This document shows, in pieces, positions 6,541-10,365 of a stretch of DNA of 10,365 nt. Below the pieces are notes generated by a model. The model worked only from the letters and a program-made list of their open reading frames with translations. It was not told where the DNA came from and did no database searches. Source of the stretch: an uncultured Fusibacter sp. (GTDB taxonomy: Bacteria > Bacillota > Clostridia > Peptostreptococcales > Acidaminobacteraceae); contig CALFXQ010000035.1 of the NCBI GenBank assembly GCA_937958285.1, positions 1 to 10,365 on the forward strand, written 5' to 3'. A program made the position numbers and the translations under genes. How positions within the stretch are numbered: position 1 is the stretch's first letter; the number at the start of each line of letters is the position of its first letter.

Positions 6541-6554
6541 TGCCCTATTTTTTT
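6531..6554 (+). terminator. Probable intrinsic terminator after the methyltransferase gene
   Basis: GGGGC (6532-6536) can pair with GCCCT (6542-6546; four GC pairs and one G-T) around a TTAAT loop, followed by A and seven T residues (6548-6554). The stem is short but GC-only with an excellent T-run. It overlaps the TAA stop codon. Confidence 0.6.
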
Positions 6555-6589
6555 GAGGATAACAGCAATTTAGAAAAACGGGGTAGGCT

Positions 6590-8215
6590 ATGAAAAAAAT
6601 GCGGTATTCGGGATTGACGGTAAGTTTGGACTATGAGCTAAGTGATATTGTCAAACAACTTGAGAAAAAGCTATCTGTTAAAGGACAAGAACTAACGTCA
6701 GTCACGGTTTTTAAGAGATCGGTGGATGCGAGAAAGTTTCCGGTTACATATAGTTTGACTGTCGACTTCGAAGTTTCAGATAAAATGCATCAAGCAGTTC
6801 TTAAAAAGGGTGCTACGTTAGCGCCAGACTATACGTTTAATCCCATAGAAGGCGCAGTTTTTACACAGCGCCCGGTTATCATTGGATTTGGTCCAGCGGG
6901 TATTTTTGCTGCATATTATTTGGCGATGATGGGGCATATGCCGATTGTCATCGAAAGAGGAGAAGCCATAGAGGCGCGTGAGCAAACCGTTGAAGCATTT
7001 TGGAAGCACGGTACGCTCAATCCAGAGTCAAACGTTCAGTTTGGAGAAGGTGGTGCCGGTGCTTTTTCTGATGGAAAGCTCACCACAAGAGTAAAGGATC
7101 CCCTAGCTAGAGAGGTTTTTAATATTTTAGTGTTACATGGGGCGCCGGAGCGCATCTGTATGGATCAGAAGCCACATGTGGGTACCGATCTACTTGTAGA
7201 GGTGGTTTCGAGTATGCGCAAAAAAATCGAAGCATGGGGTGGCACATTTTTCTTTGAGGAGCGCTTAGAAAAGCTACTCGTGGAAAACGACAAAGTGGTC
7301 GGCATTCAAACAGATAAACGTCAGATAGCCACTAAATGCGTTCTATTGGCCATTGGACACTCGGCGAGAGACACTTTTAAAAAGCTTCACTCTCAAAATG
7401 TGGCGATGGCTGCAAAACCATTTGCCATGGGACTGAGAATTGAACATCCACAATCGGCAATCAACGCCGCTCAGTATGGACCTCAAGCGGACCATCCGCG
7501 CCTAGGTGCTGCGGATTATGCCGTAAAGGCGCAGGTGAACGGCAGAGGGGTATACTCCTTTTGCATGTGCCCAGGAGGCTATGTCATCAATTCAAGTTCA
7601 AGTGAGGCGCATCTTGTAGTGAATGGTATGAGCTATCATGCAAGGACAGGCGCAAATGCCAATTCAGCGCTTCTAATAACGATAAATCCCGATGATTTTC
7701 AAGAGAAAGGGCCATTGGGTGGCTTATACCTTCAAGAGGATCTAGAAAAGAGGGCCTACAACTCTTTTGTAGGCAAAAAATCAGGCATAACCGGGAGCCC
7801 TGCTATTGAGTATTCTGCCCCCGTTCAATGTGTCGGTGACTTTTTACAAAATCGCGAGACAACAAAGTTGGGTGCCGTTCAAGCGACAGTGCGCCCCGAT
7901 TATCACTTTGTGGATTTCAACCAGTTATTGCCCGAGTTTATGTGTGAAGCGCTAAAAGAGGCGATACCTGTCTTTGGGCGCCAAATTAGAGGTTTTAATC
8001 GCGAGGATGCTGTGTTGACTGGAATTGAGTCGCGATCATCGTCGCCGCTTCGAATGCTTAGAGATGAACACTGGGAGTCTCAGAGTCATAAAGGTCTATT
8101 TCCCATTGGCGAAGGTGCAGGCTATGCTGGCGGGATTACTTCTTCTGCAATTGATGGCTTGGCGAGTGTCAATGAAATTCTCAAGCGCATTAGGGACGGA
8201 TTATGTAAGTATTAG
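6590..8215 (+). CDS. FAD-dependent dehydrogenase, COG2509 family (uncharacterised)
   Basis: A 541-residue flavoprotein of the widespread but uncharacterised COG2509 group. Residues 1-85 form the family's own N-terminal domain, with alternating charged strands (RYSGLTVSLDYEL and later VTYSLTVDFEV). The FAD Rossmann motif GFGPAG is at 99-104, with ribose-binding E122 in IERGE. Next come QFGEGGAGAFSDGKLTTR around 148-165, a central block with GAADYAVKA and FCMCPGGYVI, and the C-terminal flavin-contacting GEGAGYAGGI at 507-516. Several cysteines (in FCMCPGG and QCVG) are visible, but no iron-sulfur motif is clear. Substrate and electron partner are unknown. ATG 6590 follows GGGGTAGG. It stands alone between the methyltransferase terminator and the symporter promoter; no promoter of its own is obvious, so read-through may matter. 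Confidence 0.92.
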   Translation: MKKMRYSGLTVSLDYELSDIVKQLEKKLSVKGQELTSVTVFKRSVDARKFPVTYSLTVDFEVSDKMHQAVLKKGATLAPDYTFNPIEGAVFTQRPVIIGFGPAGIFAAYYLAMMGHMPIVIERGEAIEAREQTVEAFWKHGTLNPESNVQFGEGGAGAFSDGKLTTRVKDPLAREVFNILVLHGAPERICMDQKPHVGTDLLVEVVSSMRKKIEAWGGTFFFEERLEKLLVENDKVVGIQTDKRQIATKCVLLAIGHSARDTFKKLHSQNVAMAAKPFAMGLRIEHPQSAINAAQYGPQADHPRLGAADYAVKAQVNGRGVYSFCMCPGGYVINSSSSEAHLVVNGMSYHARTGANANSALLITINPDDFQEKGPLGGLYLQEDLEKRAYNSFVGKKSGITGSPAIEYSAPVQCVGDFLQNRETTKLGAVQATVRPDYHFVDFNQLLPEFMCEALKEAIPVFGRQIRGFNREDAVLTGIESRSSSPLRMLRDEHWESQSHKGLFPIGEGAGYAGGITSSAIDGLASVNEILKRIRDGLCKY

Positions 8216-8235
8216 AGACGAGAAAATGTAGTAAC

Positions 8236-8265
8236 TTAACAGAATAATCACGATATTAATAAAAT
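8236..8265 (+). promoter_or_regulatory. Promoter candidate for the symporter operon
   Basis: TTAACA (8236-8241) and TAAAAT (8260-8265), each one base from consensus, are separated by 18 bases in a very AT-rich region. Transcription would begin near 8272, leaving a leader of about 57 bases. A weaker alternative is TTGCAT (8273-8278) with TAAGAT (8296-8301) at 17 bases. Either would free the symporter genes from the upstream flavoprotein gene. Confidence 0.55.
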
Positions 8266-8286
8266 TATATTGTTGCATTCTGTTAA
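8236..8286. repeat. Perfect 10-bp inverted repeat, operator-like
   Basis: TTAACAGAAT (8236-8245) and ATTCTGTTAA (8277-8286) are exact reverse complements separated by 31 bases. Arm centres are 41 bases apart, close to four DNA turns. The left arm covers the -35 box of the promoter candidate and the right arm lies just past the expected transcription start. No T-run follows, so it does not look like a terminator. A repressor or regulator site is inferred. Confidence 0.6.
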
Positions 8287-8328
8287 TAAAAAGATTAAGA
8301 TTGAATTACATTGAAAGGGGGTTTATCA

Positions 8329-9915
8329 ATGGCAGAAAAACGAGAAAACTGGGGGAGTAAGATAGGCTTAGTCCTCGCGATGGCAGGTAATGCCGTCGGA
8401 CTTGGTAACTTTTGGAGATATCCATACCAAGCGGCAAAAAACGGCGGTGGCGCGTTCATGCTACCATATTTCGGAGCACTTATTTTAATGGGTATTCCTC
8501 TTATGCTCGTCGAGTGGGGACTTGGCCGCATGGGTGGAAAGTACGGCCACGGTACATTGGGACCTATGGTTTACTTGCAAGCACGCGAAGGTGTAAAGCC
8601 AAGAACGGCGATTATACTGGGTGCACTTGCAGGTGGTTTGGCACTTGGCGTTACGCTTTTAGTTAACTCTTACTACAACCACATTATCGGTTGGACAATG
8701 GGTTACACTTGGTTATCTATCACTGGCGCTTATATGGGCCCAGATGTAGACACTGGTGCATTCTTTGTGAGTTACATCCAAAACCCAATGTACGTATTTG
8801 GCTTCTGGATCTTGGCGTTAACCACATTGCTCTTTACTGCAATGGGTGGTATTCAAAAGGGTATTGAGCGTATGGCAAAGATCTTAATGCCAACGATTTA
8901 TGTCTTTGGTATTTTGCTCATTATCAGAACGCTTACACTAGGCGCTCCAAATGCAGCTCATCCAGATTGGACACCAATCGCAGGTCTAGACTTTATCTGG
9001 TCACCTCGCTTTGAAGAACTCAACTGGGCAGCTACAATGGCGGCTTGTGGTCAAATCTTCTTTACGCTTTCAATTGGCATGGGTATTATCACAAACTATG
9101 CTTCTTACCTTAAGCCCGACGAAGATATCGTGCTTTCAGGCTTTACAACAGTGGCGCTCAATGAACTTGCAGAAGTTATCATGGGTGGTACAATTGCGAT
9201 TCCAATCGCCTACGCATTTTTAGGCCCAGAAGGTCTTGGCAGAAGTATTGGTCTATCGTTTATTGCACTTCCTAAACTCTTTGGTCAAATGGGCTTCGGC
9301 AATGCTATTGGTGCTATGTGGTTCTTGTTACTTGCATTTGCCGGCCTTACTTCGGCAATCGCCATGTACAACTACCTAGTATCACTACTTATGGAAAATA
9401 GCGCAATCAACCGTAGCAAAGCATCTTTGTTCGTTTGGATTGCCTATATTATCGTAGGTTTACCGGTGGCATTAGAGCCAATTCTCACAAAAACTGCAGA
9501 TCTTATGTACTTCACAGAAGTCGATAACTGGGTGGGAACTTTCTTCTTGTTCATTCTCGGTATGCTTGAGATTATCGTAACAGGTTGGCTGTTTAAAGAA
9601 AAAGGTCTTACAGAAATGAACCGCGGTGCGTACTGGAAAGTACCAACTTGGTTCTACAAGGGCTTTATTCAGTTCATAACTCCAGTACTCATGATAGTCG
9701 TACTCGGTTCATACATTGTTGACACCGCTAAAGCCGGCTACTATAATTTAATTCCTAAGTTTGTCGAGGGCAACACTGTGTTGATTCCTTGGGTACAAGC
9801 GGGTAGAGTTGTAGTGTTTTCCGTTGTAATCTTGGGTTGTTTACAAGCATACGCGGCAATCAAGCGCTCTTACAAGGAAGAGATTGACAAAAACGAAGTT
9901 ATTGTTAGACTATAA
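8329..9915 (+). CDS. LeuT-like neurotransmitter:sodium symporter (NSS) family amino-acid transporter
   Basis: Sodium-driven amino-acid importer in the cytoplasmic membrane, 528 residues, close to LeuT in length. Residues 4-33 align with LeuT without gaps, giving sodium-site G20, A22, V23 and N27 and gate R30. Other sodium-site residues are T246 in FFTLS, N278 in LNELAE, and A338, T341 and S342 in AGLTSA; D399 in EVDNWVGT matches the LeuT gate D404. E282 occupies the LeuT E290 position, which removes the need for chloride. In the substrate pocket Y116, F245 and S248 are kept, but LeuT F259 and I359 are replaced by M251 and M346. I infer a hydrophobic or aromatic substrate; the exact one is not readable. 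ATG 8329 is chosen for its AAAGGGGG site; the TTG at 8311 is upstream of it. A MetS-like small subunit gene follows by 12 bases. Confidence 0.95.
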   Translation: MAEKRENWGSKIGLVLAMAGNAVGLGNFWRYPYQAAKNGGGAFMLPYFGALILMGIPLMLVEWGLGRMGGKYGHGTLGPMVYLQAREGVKPRTAIILGALAGGLALGVTLLVNSYYNHIIGWTMGYTWLSITGAYMGPDVDTGAFFVSYIQNPMYVFGFWILALTTLLFTAMGGIQKGIERMAKILMPTIYVFGILLIIRTLTLGAPNAAHPDWTPIAGLDFIWSPRFEELNWAATMAACGQIFFTLSIGMGIITNYASYLKPDEDIVLSGFTTVALNELAEVIMGGTIAIPIAYAFLGPEGLGRSIGLSFIALPKLFGQMGFGNAIGAMWFLLLAFAGLTSAIAMYNYLVSLLMENSAINRSKASLFVWIAYIIVGLPVALEPILTKTADLMYFTEVDNWVGTFFLFILGMLEIIVTGWLFKEKGLTEMNRGAYWKVPTWFYKGFIQFITPVLMIVVLGSYIVDTAKAGYYNLIPKFVEGNTVLIPWVQAGRVVVFSVVILGCLQAYAAIKRSYKEEIDKNEVIVRL

Positions 9916-9927
9916 AGGAGGTCACAT

Positions 9928-10026
9928 ATGTCAGCAGGCGCATTGGGCTTTATGGTCTTTGCTTGGGGCACGATTATTATTTCGGTAGTGGTCTCCCTAA
10001 CATCACTGTTAAAGCACAGTAAATAA
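9928..10026 (+). CDS. MetS-type small membrane subunit of the NSS transporter
   Basis: A 32-residue protein: MSAGALGFMVFAWGTI begins it, a single hydrophobic helix covers about residues 4-28, and it ends in the basic tail KHSK. It starts 12 bases after the symporter stop with a near-perfect AAAGGAGG site, so it is clearly meant to be translated. Tiny one-helix proteins next to NSS transporters are known as MetS-family small subunits (methionine/alanine importer small subunit); MetS is needed with MetP for methionine uptake in Corynebacterium. The glycine-rich start, hydrophobic helix containing a W-G pair and short basic end match that pattern. The family call rests on size, layout and position more than on strong sequence identity. 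Confidence 0.8.
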   Translation: MSAGALGFMVFAWGTIIISVVVSLTSLLKHSK

Positions 10027-10037
10027 ACGAATCATAT

Positions 10038-10065
10038 AAGGCCTCCACCGAAGGTGGGGGCCTTT
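10038..10065 (+). terminator. GC-rich hairpin after the symporter operon, probable terminator
   Basis: AAGGCCTCCACC (10038-10049) pairs with GGTGGGGGCCTT (10053-10064), a 12-bp stem with one G-T pair around a GAA loop. Only TTT follows before AAAAC, so termination may be partial. It sits 12 bases after the small-subunit stop and 15 bases before the next start codon; it could also protect the mRNA end or act as an attenuator. Confidence 0.6.
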
Positions 10066-10080
10066 AAAACGGAGGAAAGC

Positions 10081-10365
10081 ATGGCTAAACCACTCAAAGA
10101 AGTTCTTGTTGAGCTAGAAAATAGCATCTCAAAGTTTTATCCGGGGGCAAAAGGCGATCGTTACACGAAGCAAGTTCAGCGCGTGAGGCAGTTATACGAG
10201 AATATCGAAATACAAGAGAGGCACCAAGAAACGTATAACAGTCTTTGTAAGCGCGGTGTCGAACTCAACAAGGCCTCCAATCTCAAGGATGAAGCAAAGC
10301 TTAAGTACTTTTTGAGGTATTGTGGTGCAGCACTCTACGATTTTAGAGATCAAATCGAACCACTA
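10081..10365 (+). CDS. Unknown protein, N-terminal 95 residues (runs off the window)
   Basis: Open from ATG 10081 to the window end without a stop. The start is supported by ACGGAGGAAAGC directly upstream. The visible part is soluble, highly charged and probably mostly helical: it has repeated K/E/R/Q-rich stretches (GDRYTKQVQRVRQLYENIE, then NLKDEAKLKYFLRY) and no signal peptide or membrane segment. Two cysteines (in SLCKRG and RYCGAA) are present. I do not recognise a domain. It follows the hairpin after the symporter operon by only 15 bases and has no visible promoter of its own, so it may depend on read-through. No function is proposed. Confidence 0.8.
   Translation, partial: MAKPLKEVLVELENSISKFYPGAKGDRYTKQVQRVRQLYENIEIQERHQETYNSLCKRGVELNKASNLKDEAKLKYFLRYCGAALYDFRDQIEPL

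Noticed and set aside
6818..7009. Minus-strand open frame within the flavoprotein gene
   Set aside because: It is antisense to the FAD-binding motif region, which explains the base pattern; nothing supports translation.
8236..8286. Inverted repeat read as a terminator for the flavoprotein gene
   Set aside because: The 31-base loop is long and no T-run follows either arm on the relevant strand, so a regulatory site fits better.
10273..10282. AAGGCCTCCA in the 3' gene matches one arm of the hairpin at 10038
   Set aside because: Only ten bases match, inside coding sequence, with no further copies seen; chance is sufficient.

Overview
The window reads as chromosomal core sequence from a Bacillota (Firmicutes) bacterium, most likely a Clostridia-type anaerobe. 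This rests on gene order (ecfA1-ecfA2-ecfT-truA-rplM-rpsI is a classic Firmicutes block downstream of the ribosomal protein cluster), strong AGGAGG-type ribosome binding sites, sigma-A-like promoters, and several Bacillota-typical families: a YbxB-like methyltransferase, a LigB+AMMECR1 fusion and a COG2509 flavoprotein. All genes lie on the + strand. I see no rRNA, tRNA, CRISPR array, insertion sequence or phage gene, and no gene-free stretch longer than 300 bases.

Layout. (1) 1-2742: the energising module of an ECF vitamin/metal importer. It has the 3' end of ecfA1 (its first ~60 bases are not in one reading frame), then ecfA2 and ecfT, followed by the tRNA pseudouridine synthase truA; the genes overlap by 7-25 bases and are probably translationally coupled. 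(2) 2739-3744: a near-consensus promoter whose -35 box covers the truA stop codon, a structured leader, rplM and rpsI (ribosomal proteins L13 and S9), and a strong intrinsic terminator. (3) 3753-6554: an extended -10 promoter flanked by TGTCAC repeats, then a LigB-like dioxygenase/AMMECR1 fusion gene, a 73-residue single-span membrane protein, ndk (nucleoside diphosphate kinase) and a RsmC/YbxB-type methyltransferase that best fits a TTG start, ending at a short terminator. (4) 6590-8215: a large COG2509 FAD-dependent dehydrogenase. (5) 8216-10065: a regulatory region with a perfect 10-bp inverted repeat bracketing a promoter candidate, a LeuT-like sodium/amino-acid symporter, and a 32-codon gene for a MetS-type small membrane subunit, closed by a GC-rich hairpin. 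(6) 10081-10365: the first 95 codons of an unrecognised gene that runs off the window.

Working together: regions 1-3 are housekeeping (cofactor import, tRNA modification, ribosome, nucleotide balance). Region 5 is a self-contained two-gene Na+-driven amino-acid uptake unit. All sodium-site residues known from LeuT are present, the glutamate that makes LeuT chloride-independent is present, and two pocket positions carry methionine. I do not see a clearly new multi-gene system. The points most worth a second look are the symporter/small-subunit pair with its operator-like repeat, the AMMECR1 fusion without its usual radical SAM neighbour, the unusual active-site neighbourhood of Ndk, and the unknown 3' gene.
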